Assembly: GCA_023055355.1 (NCBI GenBank)
Contig: JALJCS010000020.1
Span: forward strand, 5,811,001-5,875,000
Direction: 5' to 3'
Origin: Agelaius tricolor
Lineage: Eukaryota; Chordata; Aves; Passeriformes; Icteridae
DNA length: 64,000 nt
The position numbers and the translations under genes are program-made. Position 1 is the stretch's first letter. Every line of letters starts with the position of its first letter. Shown here one piece after another: positions 15,001 to 26,247 of the stretch. The notes below the pieces were generated by a model. The model was not told where the DNA came from. It searched no databases and was given only the letters and a program-made list of their open reading frames with translations.

Positions 15001-18000
15001 ATCACTCATCTGCTCTGAGAGCCAGCAAACTTGTGCTGTGAAAACAATCTGTGAGCTCTGATTTGTTAGGGGGAATGACATTGTGAAAATGTTCCATATT
15101 CACCAGAGCAAATTAAAAAGGCACCTGAATCCAGCAGATTGCCCTAATTATGCTGTCACAGATTTGTAGTGGGTTCAAGTGAGACACCCAGAGAGCCCCT
15201 CAGGGCAGAGGCCGGTCCAAAGACAATAAATACTGCAAAGAGCCCTGGCATGTATCAGTGCACTTGAAGAGGGGAGCAGGAAACAACTGGCTTAGGTTGG
15301 GGACATACAAATATGCCTTCAGACATATTTGGATAAGTTAGAGATGTTCTTTAGGTAGCAGGAAGATATTGTACTTTAAGGGAAAATAAGCAGGTTTTAA
15401 AATTTTAATAGCTAAATTCAGTGCTATGCTAAGAAATCACGTCAATAACAGAATTCATTCTAAACCAAGACTACTTGTGTCAAATTTTAGTTTGGTATGA
15501 AAAGCTAAAGTGTGGCATTCAGGCGAAGCTGAAAGAAAATTTGTTTCCAGTTTAAGCCACCAAACATATAAAAAAACCCCATTATTTGCTTGGATCTTCT
15601 GTTGTCCTACAGAAGTCAAGATATCAAATATTCTACAAAGATCTCTTTATACTTTATTTCATATCATTTCAGTGGAACAGCAAACAGTATGATCAATAAA
15701 AAACCAAATGCTTTAAAGTATTTGCAGCATTCTGGGTTGTTGCTTCTGTCTGAGATGCTTAAGCAGAGCCTATTCACAGTTAAAAATGAAAACACTTAAG
15801 GGGCTCTTTCCTCTGTTTTCTGCTGGAGACTCATTCTGTTTTGAGCTAAAGGGCACAAGCAGAGTGTAGCTAAAATAAACTTTGTAGGATCTTATAGCTG
15901 TCAGCTGTAGTTTTGAAGATGAAGTTTGACAGGCATTTGGAAAAGCACACAGTGACTGCAGGAAATTCAAGCAAAATTTAAGAAGGCATGAAGTGGGCCT
16001 CACTCTTCCATTCTGCTCTGTGGCTGCCCCATATGTTCTGGGTATTCCCAAAGCTGGCTCTGAGCAGAGAATGCCCTCAACAGCCAGCAATGTTTGTGCA
16101 TCAAGCTACAGCAGAGGGAACTGGGCACTTTACAGATCCCTGTTTTTGCAGGAATTGAGCAGGCTTGGTCCCCTCCCTCCATTATGTTCTTAGGGCATTC
16201 TGTGCCTTGGAAATAAATTCCATGTTTTACAGCATATGAGGGCTGGTAAATAAATCTGACAGCTCCAAGCAGAGCTTGAATCAGGGATGTCTGTCTCATT
16301 CTACTATCAGCCTGGCAAAGATGCTGTTTTTCATATCATGCTCACACACATTTGTCTCAATGGCATCTGAGCATCCTCATCTCCTGTACATTCACCTGGT
16401 CACAAAGCAAAGCCTTAGTATTTAACCTCATGCCTCCATTTAGCAACACCCCACCAATCCAGCTGGAATAGAATTATTCACAAATTTTCATTGAGCCCTC
16501 CCACACCTGAGGCATATCAGAAAAAGAATAATTTACTAACAAAGGCCTTGCATAGTTGATATCTCCTCAGGTAGCTCAATTATTCTGACCAGCTCCCGGC
16601 ACCAACAGCACGGGTGGGCTGCCCCCAGAAAGCTGCACAATCCAGGGTGCAGGTGCAGGGTACTGCAGCTCTATGGCTCAGGTGGACTGCAGACTGTGCT
16701 GAGGATAGGGACAAGGACCAGGGAGAGGCCCTCTCTATGGTTTCCAAAGAAGTTCACTCCCAGAGGTTCAGTGACAGAAAGGGCAAACCCAACTGCATAC
16801 ATCAGATTATAAGGGAGAAGAGGTCTCAGGGAAGGATACAATCTTAGACCAATTGGGAGAAATTGGGGGTGGAACACAAGGCAGGGAATGCAATGTTGAA
16901 ACCAATAAGGGACTGCAGGGGAGGAGAATACTTTAAACAAACCAGTGGGGGTTCGAAGGACACAAGATTGATAGGGAAGTTTCTAGAGAAAGAGGCAGGC
17001 TTGGGGAGGGATTGACATTCAATAGGAGGAGGAAGAGGGAACAGAGGGGCAGACTTTGGAGAGATGGACAGGCAGGGCAAATGCAATAATACAGGGGTGA
17101 AAGGAACAATCCATCAAGAATAAAATATGCTAGAACAGTACAAACAGTACAAAAAGAAAGATTACAAAACTGACTGCTAGAAATGCATTACAATTAAAAA
17201 ACACAATGCTACACTGCTGGCCCTCCAAATCACCTCAGTGCTCCAGCAGAAAACAATAAGCAACATTCCATTTCCTAACCTGGCAAGTAAGAGAAAATTG
17301 ACTTAGAAAGTTTAATTACTAAAAAAAAAAAAAAACCCAAAAACTTATGGCATTGGTTGCCATGGCAACACATTCTCATTAGGTGGCTCAGAAATGGCAG
17401 TACTGAAGAAACAGCCTGTCTTTGTAACTGTTAGTCCCACAATAAAATATGATTATTAACTGTAAATGCTTTTTCCCCTGTTTAGAGCTACAAATGCAAC
17501 AGCCAAGGATTGCTTTTGCATGTAGTGCTACAGAAATTTGTGTGCTTATAGTCCTGTGAGCTGCTGCTGAGGCACTGGGAAAGAACAAATTCCATTTGTG
17601 TAGCATATGACAAAAATGATGGGTGGATTTGGAGAATTGGGAACAGCTCACCATAGTACAAAGTTTGATTACTCAGAAATATATTAATATGAATTTTCTG
17701 GTCTTAGTCTTTCCCTAAAGCTTCCTTAAAACTGTCCAGGGACTGCCAGTGCTTTAGGGAGGAAAGTAGTAAAGCAAACCAACCAATGAATAAATAGGGA
17801 GCCTGGAGCACAAGTTGTTGCCAAAGGGGAAGGAGAGGTCCAATCTTCTGCTCTCATGAATTTGGAATCCTCACTTCCTTCTCCAAGTTTTCCTCTTTTT
17901 CTGGCCCTTCACATTTCTTCTCTCATTTTCTCTCAGGATTAAAGCTTAGGTTAAAAAATGTATCCTGGAATAATCATCTTGGGAACCACTGACAAAGTGA

Positions 18001-21000
18001 TGCACTGTCTGAACATAAGCATTTCCTTTTTATTTAAATATTTTATCATTTAAATATTAATACCATTTTTTAGAGTAGAAAAACCCTACAGTTCTCCTTC
18101 CATGATATTAGCTCTGCCCTTCAACAAACTTCAACAAAGAATACATGAAGCATAACTCAGTTCTCAATTTTCCCTTTTGTACTCTTCTTTCCTTTTCATC
18201 CCCCATCCCTGTCTCCCCGTATCCATCTGGTATATTTTTGCTGGCTTCAATTTGGTTTCAATTCATGCCACCTAACCCTTGTTTACTCCAGAACATTTAA
18301 TTTTGAGGAAACTTGCTGGGTGATAATAACCAAGGTAAGAAATGAGTTCTTTAATAGAATCTGTGCTACTTTTCCTTAGAAAAATTGCAAAAGAAAACCA
18401 AGGATAAATCTGAGCTGCAACAACCAAACAAACCAAAACAGAGGTTCTCTCAGTAAGTCTATATTGTGCAAAACAGTTTCAGAAGAAAAGAACTATTTAT
18501 GCTAAATGAAATATATAATTTTAACCTTGTAAATTATGGATATTTTACATGGCATAATAAGGAAGCAGAATTTTCTTCCTTATTCTTGACAAGATAAAAA
18601 GATAAAAACTAACCCAAGTTTAATAGTACCATCCTCTCTTTCAACTAACATTTCCCAAAATGATATTTTGCTGTTAAAAATTCATCTGGTAACACTGAAG
18701 CCTTGCCCTTATCAAACAACACTTTAGGATTTAACACAGCTGAAAGATTTTCCCTTGCAGTTATCCCTGGATATTTGTATTATAATAACTGAGTGAAAGA
18801 ACATATGTATAATGAATATATAGCACAAGCTTCCCCCCAGCCTCCAAAATTGCAAAACACAGCATTTTGTGAGGATTTTTTTTTAGCTTCTACATTCCAA
18901 AGTCTTGAAATTCACAAATTATATGCATTTTCCCCACTTTACTATTGATATACACCAGGAAAAAGTAATAGGAAAAGGTTAAGGAGTAGTTTTCCACAGA
19001 ACCTGGTAATTTGAACCTGTCTAATGGCATAAACAAAGTGATGAGTGGATTGAAATTTCTAGAACCCAGCATCCAGTTTCTGCAGCACAGAGCAGCCATT
19101 CCAGTGCAATTCATGCTTGGCTTCCAGCAGCTGCTGCTCCCCATGAAGGGGCTGCAGTCACTGCTGCACTAAATCAGCACCTCCAAGCAGCCAATTTGCA
19201 CCAGTGGGGAAAGACACTCCCAATATTTCTGTACTGATAACATTCAGCTGCAATGACCTGCATAAAGAAAGATTGATGCATCAACTACATTTTGGGCTGA
19301 TTTGCAAGGAATAAATCATCTCTTATCAGCTGGTCCAGTGCCAGCAGACCACAGCAAAGCACAGTACCACCTACCCATGACTCCTCAGCAGCTTTCCATC
19401 AACCAACACCTATTTAAACTCTCTCTAAGTTATTCATGGAGGGTTTGATAATTGTTGTCTGTCCTGGGGAAAGAGCAGGTGCCAGATGTGGTGTGGAGCT
19501 GTCACACTGCTTCTCACCTCTGTTGTTCACTTGGGCTGACCAGTGCTAGATCACAGTGATATATGGATCATGACTGACATTTATCTCCTGGAAATCAATA
19601 GGGATGGTATTAAGAACCTATCCAGAACAGCATAATAACATGCAGAGCAACTCAGGAGATGGAGAGAATAAAAGGAAAATAAGTGGGGGTCACAGCAGGG
19701 TACCAGAGCTGGGCCACCCAGAGGTCAAGCAGGTTCCTTGCCCAAAGGGGCTCATGAGTGAAAATTTACAAGCAGAGTTCAAACACAATGAAGTAAGCAG
19801 TGGAACTGTGAGATGGGGATTTCAACAGAAACCTGTCAGGGCTCTATTTCTTTTCAGCTGTTAATGCTTCAAGTGTGGAAATAATTGAGAAATTTTATGT
19901 CATATTGTTTAAATAAAAAATCTGAATTGTTCATAACAATTTGTATAATTACAGAGGAGAAGAAACCAATATTTGGTTTAAGATTGAACAGCTGGAAGGA
20001 AAAAAAAACCCTAAATTTTATTGTATTGATTTTACTCATTGAGATTGTCAAGAGCCTTTATCTTTTTCTAAAGGAAGTAAAACCACTATTTGCAGCTGAG
20101 TACTCGGGTTTGGAAAGGACAAGTTTTGTTTTTGTTCTGTCAATATATTTCTGAAAAGCTCTCAGAGAGTCTGCCTGCAGGTAAGGATTTTGCAAGCAAA
20201 CAAAATAAACATTTTCAAGTGTCTTTTAAAAGCTGACCTGGGAATCCTAATGGTAAGTACACATTCAAGGTATAAAGTTATCCCCCATACAAATGGCTCT
20301 GAAATATTCTCCACGATCAGTTTTGAAAAAAATGTCCCAACAGTGTATATAACAGCAACATGAGATTTCCTGTGGAAGGCATTACTCTCCTATTTGTCAT
20401 CCAGCATTCAGAAGAAACCTCTTTGGGTTTTGCTTTATATGAAGACTAGGAAAGAGCTTGTCATGCTAGCACAGTGTGGAAAACACAAATGGATATTGGA
20501 TTGTTCCTTTAATGCAAAGGATGAGCAGATAGTCATGCAATATTTATCACTGAAAGGCAGAGGAAGCAATCAATAATGGTATCCCATGTGGGCCATTTTT
20601 CTCATCACTTTATAGAACAAATCCAGGTCTCCAAATATGTGAAGCATGGAAAAAACTCACCCCTGCAGTCAAGGCCATTGTTAAGACTCATCTGTTCCTC
20701 CTGCCCTGATTTGCAGTCTGAACCCTTGCACTGGTTTCTGTTTTGCCCAGCAGATATCAATTACCCTGAAGCAGAGCCATGTACAGGCTTCTGAATTCCA
20801 CCAGTAAAAAGGCTTATGTAGAAAAAGATATCAGCGCTCAGTGGCTTGGGTTAAAAAAGAGAAAACCAAACCTGAACAAACAAACAAAAAAACCCACCTA
20901 AACCTTGACTTGCAAGCTGGGAATCATCAGTCTTTCTTACCTACATTGTTCTTACCTTACCTCCTATTTCTCATGCTTTCCCTGCTTCCCTTCCTCCTCA

Positions 21001-22814
21001 AATCCAGGTGGAGTTATTCCTGGTGCTAGCAAAATTCACCAGCTTCAGTTAATTATTCCAAATATAAAACAGGGGCAAGGAAGATCTAGGAAAGGAGATG
21101 AAAACACCTAAACAGGAGCAATAAGAAATAATTATCCTTCATATTTATTTAACAACTGGGATTCTTAAAGAGCAGGAATTGATTTGTATGGGTTTCATAG
21201 CATGCACTGTACTTTAAGAAAAAAATCAAATAAAGAAGTTATCACATAATTTGAAGTTAAGTCTTACTGATAAATCATTAAGAAAAATGCCATCCAGGAG
21301 CAGTTCATTATTTGACAGCTACAGGAAAGGAGAGATAAATCCAGGCTGCCTGTAGTTCAACAAACAGTTGCTCTCACCCTCAGAATGTGTATCAACCCAG
21401 ACCCCTGGGGTTCAGAGTTTAGCAAAATCTCCAGCTTTTCTTAACTCATGAAAAATAATATTTGGCAAAATGTCATAAGTTTGCTTTATACTGCTGTTTT
21501 GAGGATTGCAACAATAAAGGTATTTTCTTTAAGTGTCAATTTAATTAATTTCACAGTTCTTCTCAAACCTTCCCATATTGCCAGCAGCCTTTGTACTTGA
21601 GCAAACACTGAACACCTAGAATGGAAAAACTGTTATTTTTTCTAGTTTTTAAATAATAAAGCAAGCAAACTTTCATTTCCAATGCTTAAAAGAAATACTA
21701 GCATTATTTTTCACTCACATGCATGAACGTAATCTAGTTTGATCGCAGCTTTAGAAATTTTCAGGTTTCAACAATACATCTTACACCTTTACTCAAAAAG
21801 GATATTCTTTTCAGCATTTTCTTTTGTTTGCAAGGTCAAGGTGAGGACAAATCCTGTTTCTCTGATTAAAATCCTTTCCTATGATTAAAAGCAACACTAC
21901 AGAGCAAGAAAGTGAAGTGGAAAAAGGCAGATGCCCATCCACACATCATTACACAGCCCTTTCAGGAGGCAGGCAATGACCAGCAGTCACCCCTCCAAAG
22001 TGACCACCCTGAGCTTTGATTCTGCTGCTCTGGAGCCCACGGGACTCAAAACCCACCCAGGCACTCTTGAACAAACCTTTTTGTTCCTTACTGCACCTCC
22101 AACACATCACGGAAAAACTCAGCCTGCAATCTTGTTACAACTGGAATTATCTTTAGCACAGTAAGCTGAAGTCATTATTTATTTATTCCCTGGCAGTGTA
22201 GGTGGATAATTAGCACATAATTTGAGGTTTCCTAGGCATGACAGCCTGCTCTGATAGCTGCCCCTAGTCCTGATTAAATCTCTGCCTCGGATCTCCCAGC
22301 AGCACCTCATATGAGAAAATTCTAGGCTCTGTCAGTATCAGGTTGCTGTCTCAAACTTTGAAACCAAGATGAATGTTTGGGGAGAGAAGAATGGGGAAGA
22401 ATTCTTGCCTCATGGGGAGAAGGAAGAATTTTAGGAACAATTTTATTTTATTTTATGAAGATTTCTGTATCTAAAGGTTGCATGGCATCCAAAGAACCTG
22501 TAAGAACACAGATCTGACTGGCAGGGGAGCCAAAGGGATATTACAACTGAGTCCTTAAGATAGCTTGGGCAACAGGCTTTGGAAAGGAAAACAAATTTAT
22601 CTGAGTGCTAGAAAAATGAATTTAGTGCATATAGTGTATTTAGACTGCTCTAGCCCACACCCCACAGAGAACATACAGGAGCTGTTACAGTGAACCCAGT
22701 CTGTGTCCACATTTTGTGCCTCCTGCACTGCAATGCCAAGCTTCCCAAGGGTCCTGGACTGAGCAGAGGCCATTGTCTGGCTCTGTGGTGCCAGCTCTGC
22801 CTCCAGGGAGGGAC
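1..22814. other. Intergenic DNA, no gene supported
   Basis: This is AT-rich DNA downstream of the 3' end of GALNT9. Open frames here are short (at most about 125 codons), do not resemble a family I recognise, and do not join across plausible splice sites. Low-complexity bits include a T run at 8929-8938 and a 15-A run at 17321-17335. A purine-rich stretch at 16849-17090 is listed separately. Conserved noncoding elements or lncRNA exons could be present, but they cannot be seen from one sequence. Confidence 0.6.
16849..17090. repeat. Purine-rich segment with recurring ACCAAT/ACCAGT plus G-run motifs
   Basis: For about 240 bp the plus strand is strongly enriched in A and G. A loose motif recurs: ACCAATTGGGAG near 16849, ACCAATAAGGGA near 16899, ACCAGTGGGGG near 16940 and CAATAGGAGG near 17019. 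The spacing is irregular (about 40-80 bp). It may be a badly decayed tandem repeat or a fragment of a retroelement, and no family could be named. The open frames through it are only a consequence of few stop codons in purine-rich DNA. Confidence 0.35.
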
Positions 22815-22820
22815 AGGATC

Positions 22821-23191
22821 TGTGGCAGCAGATTTCTGGCTACAGAGAGCAGCACACAACTTTTTCCCAGGCATCGTCCTGGGGAAGACTGCAAGAAGAT
22901 CAGAGAAAAGAATGAGAAACAATTCTTATCTTCACTTGCTGCACCTGCTGTTGTGAACATGTGGAATGTGTTATGGAGATTTGTTTACCAAAGGGTGGTT
23001 TCTTAATTAGCCAGTGGTGATTGTGTTTGGATTGGAGGACCAGTTAGGTCCAGGTGTACTGTAACTGTCTATAAAATGGGTTTCTTAATAAGAATAGAAG
23101 AATAATAATTGATCAGCCTTCTATAAATCATGGAGTCAATGCTAATTATTATGTTAATTATTACCCAGCTGGGGACCCACTGTTTACAACA
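22821..23191 (+). mobile_element. Solo LTR of a passerine endogenous retrovirus (ERVK-like, 6-bp target duplication)
   Basis: This 371-bp block starts TGTGGCAGCA and ends TTTACAACA, the TG...CA termini of an LTR. It is flanked on both sides by the same six bases, AGGATC (22815-22820 and 23192-23197), a target-site duplication of the size typical of ERVK/beta-like integrases. Inside are motifs shared with other songbird LTRs: AGAAACAATTCTTATCT near 22915, ATCAGCCTTCT near 23113, a nearby GGAGTCAA, and CTGGGGACCCAC before the 3' end. No gag, pol or env sequence adjoins it, so the provirus was reduced to a single LTR by recombination. The family name is not assigned; identity rests on structure and recall of the consensus. 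Confidence 0.82.
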
Positions 23192-23488
23192 AGGATCCTC
23201 CAGTTTTCCCAGCAAGCAGCTCAGAGCCTCCCTGAGCCTCCTCATAGACACTATGGAGTGCTGGCCACAGCAGACATTCATTAATGCTGACTTTTTTGGG
23301 GGTGTACGTGGGATTGTTCCTCCAGCCCCTCAGGAAAAAACATTTATCCCATCCCTCTGAGGTGGCTGGGAGCTCCTGCTCTCCTGGCCCTCCTCCAAAA
23401 GTGTCCCAGTGGGATCTATTCCAGGCCTCCACGTCCACAGGCAGCAGCCACCAGGGAGGACAGCTGCACCACACCAAGCTCCCCCTCA

Positions 23489-24005
23489 CAGGGACACACA
23501 GGGACAAAGGGACAGTGGCTGTGTCCCAGCTAAGGCACGACATGGCCCCTCCATAGGCAGAGAAGGCCTCGGCAGCCGTTTGCTTGAGGCCTGGTCCCTG
23601 AGGGCCTGTGCTGCGGGGTTCCAGCCATGCCCCCAAACCCTGGGACACAGGGACACACACAGGGACACAGGGACACACAGGGACAGTGTCTGTGTCCCAG
23701 CTAAAGGCTGCTCCCAGGCACAACATGGCCCCTCCATAGGCAGAGAAGGCCTCGGCAGTTGCTTGCTTGAGGCCTGGTCCCTGAGGGCCTGTGCTGCGGG
23801 GTTCCAGCCATGTCCCCAAACCCTGGGACACAGGGACACACACAGGGACACACAAGGACAGTGGCTGTATCCCAGCTAAAGGCTGCTCCCAGGCACAACA
23901 TGGTCCCTCCATAGGTGGAGAAGGCCTTGGCAGCCATTTGCTTGAGGCCTGGTCCCTGAGGGCCTGTGCTATGCGGTTCCAGCCATGCCGCCAAACCTTG
24001 GGGTA
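23489..24005. repeat. GC-rich minisatellite, about three copies of a 175-183 bp unit
   Basis: The landmark CATGGCCCCTCCATAGG (CATGGTCCC in the third copy) recurs at 23541, 23724 and 23899, giving periods of 183 and 175 bp. Each unit contains a nested short repeat of GGGACACA, and the 8-bp period difference matches one extra GGGACACA in the first copy. The third copy is the most diverged and ends near 24005. Few stop codons occur in the repeat, so long frames are open on both strands (242 codons on minus, 156 on plus). These are repeat artefacts, not genes. The array begins about 300 bp after the solo LTR. Confidence 0.9.
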
Positions 24006-25714
24006 CAGCTCTGTGTGCCCGCCTGTCCCCCACCCTGGGGCAGAGGGATGGCAGCTGTGCCTGGGGTTAATGAGGTGACATTTTTGCAGATGGTGGCAGT
24101 GCTGGTTTCTGCCTGCAGCACCTGGATTTGTTCACTCCTTGTGAGATCAGAACTTTTCTCCGTGATGCTGGAAAAGGTCACAGCTCTCTGGAGTCTGCAG
24201 GCTGCTCTGCTGTCCCCTCCATCCCTGAGCTGAGAGGCCTCAGGCAACAAATTAAAACTAGTGGGATAAATGAACCAGCATCTCGGGTGCATGAGTGGGG
24301 TTCTGTGCAGATATTTATTTAAGGATGTTCTGCTCCCATAAAATACCTGAGTCCTTACAGATGTTTTTCTCCACACTGCTGCTCCTCTCCTGTTACCATT
24401 TTCTTACTGATGGTGCTGTGCATGAGAGTGCAGGGATAAATGATGGCAGAGCCCAGGCCAGGAGCTGCCTGGGTCCCCAATTTTCTGTGGCTCACCAAGT
24501 CAAATTTCCAGCCCCTTGAGCCTTTCTGAGTGCCTGGAGATAAGCATTCAAGGGAAGAGAGAATCTGACCCCTGTTTCATGTTCAAAACAAGGAAGATTA
24601 GGCAGTATGCAGCCATGGTCATGCCATTAGGCTCCAGGGGAGATTATTACTATTTTTTTAAAATTCTCAATCCCTTCAGAGTGTGTTTGGACATGTCCAG
24701 AAGTGGTAGTGGAAGGTGTGTTATTTATCTGAGATCTCCCAGGTCTCACTCACAGGCCTTTCCTGAGCATCTTCACAGCACAGGAGATGCAGGATAGCTG
24801 TTCTCACCTTCTCTGTGTCCCAGTCTTGCTCATATGGGGACCAAAGAGCTTCCCTTGGACCACCAAGGGGCAGAGGGATTCTGGCAAGCATATTGCCTAA
24901 ATCCCTCTGTGGATATAGATTTGGTAAAGGCACCCTTGACAAAGACTGGCTTCTGGAGGCCAGTCCAACACCTCAATCCATAGATGTTGAAGAGATGTCA
25001 CCCCAAACTCCCATCCCAAAATATTGCCTCTCAACATCTTCATAAACACACTTTTTTTTCTTTCCGTGGACTGACCCCTTATTACATTTCAGGGGCTAGC
25101 TTGCAGAGGACAGGTTGATTTGCTAATACATGAATCATTATTGCTTTGAGCCTCTGAGCTAGCATTTTTATGAGCATATTTCAAAATGTATTTGATTGCT
25201 GTTAGAAATAATTTCAGTTCACGCTCGACAACCAGGCCAACCTAAGCCAATATGCTGTGCCTGGCACTGTGGAAGGATGTTGTGAGAATTTAATTACTAA
25301 CTGCAAGTTACTGTGCATATGGCAAATTTTAAATGTAGTGGGGTTTGGTTTTTGGCTTTTTTTTGCCTCCAAGATAAAACCACCCAGTTGGTAAATCCAG
25401 TTGTTTAACTCCAGCTTATTAAGATTTTTATCTAGCATTTCTGATAAAATTGTTTCAAATTATACACCCTACAGAGAACAGCATGCTGCCTTTTCCTGTC
25501 CATGAGCTGCTTTTTGGCCATAAATGTCATCCAAGCCAAAGTGAGCCCTCTTTGCCCTTCTGTAAGCCTGATTTGAACGTTAGAGATTAGATTTACTTCA
25601 TTGCCTTCATTCAAGAAAGCTTTTGGAAAAACATTTGTTTTATGTGATAAGGTACAACAAAACATCACTAGAACAGAACTTAGTTCTGGCAGCAAGAGAT
25701 TCACCTTGGGGAAT

Positions 25715-25740
25715 GAAGGGAGGGAGGGAGGGAGGGAGGA
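25715..25740. repeat. GGGA microsatellite
   Basis: Perfect tandem GGGA units, about six copies, are readable directly in the sequence. Confidence 0.9.
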
Positions 25741-26229
25741 ATGGTGGAGGTGTAGACTGTAAAAACACATTTAAAATAGCTTTTACTTGTCATGTCCTTT
25801 TCCACTATTATGATGCTGTTGATGCTCTTCTACTGTTTGGCCTCTGTGTGCCATAAGAGCTCTGTGATATATGTCACACTGATATTTACACACCAAATCA
25901 GAACCTTATCTTGAATCAGAATCCATCACCACATTAACAAGAGGAGGAGAAGTAGTTTTTAGAGTGTTATTTATTTTAGAGTGTTTAGAGTATTAATAAA
26001 TAGATGATATGTATATATGGCACATTAAACCCACAGGTTTTTATGAAGTCCTCAGGCCTGGCACAAATTAACTGATTAGTAGCCTCATTTTTCTAAGCAG
26101 CCAGCATTTTTCTACTTAATCTCAATCTTCAGAGGATGTATCAAAGAGCAGTTCTGTGAGACATGATGCTGTGTGCATTTGCCTCAGACTAAATTTATCA
26201 CCCATGCATTTATCAATGCATTTCAGAGG

Positions 26230-26247
26230 AAAAGAAAGAAAGAAAGA
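26230..26247. repeat. GAAA microsatellite
   Basis: A short run of tandem AAAG/GAAA units, about four copies. Confidence 0.8.

Noticed and set aside
23184..23912. 242-codon open frame on the minus strand, the longest in the window
   Set aside because: It lies across the minisatellite and its translation simply repeats the unit; the opposite strand is equally open.
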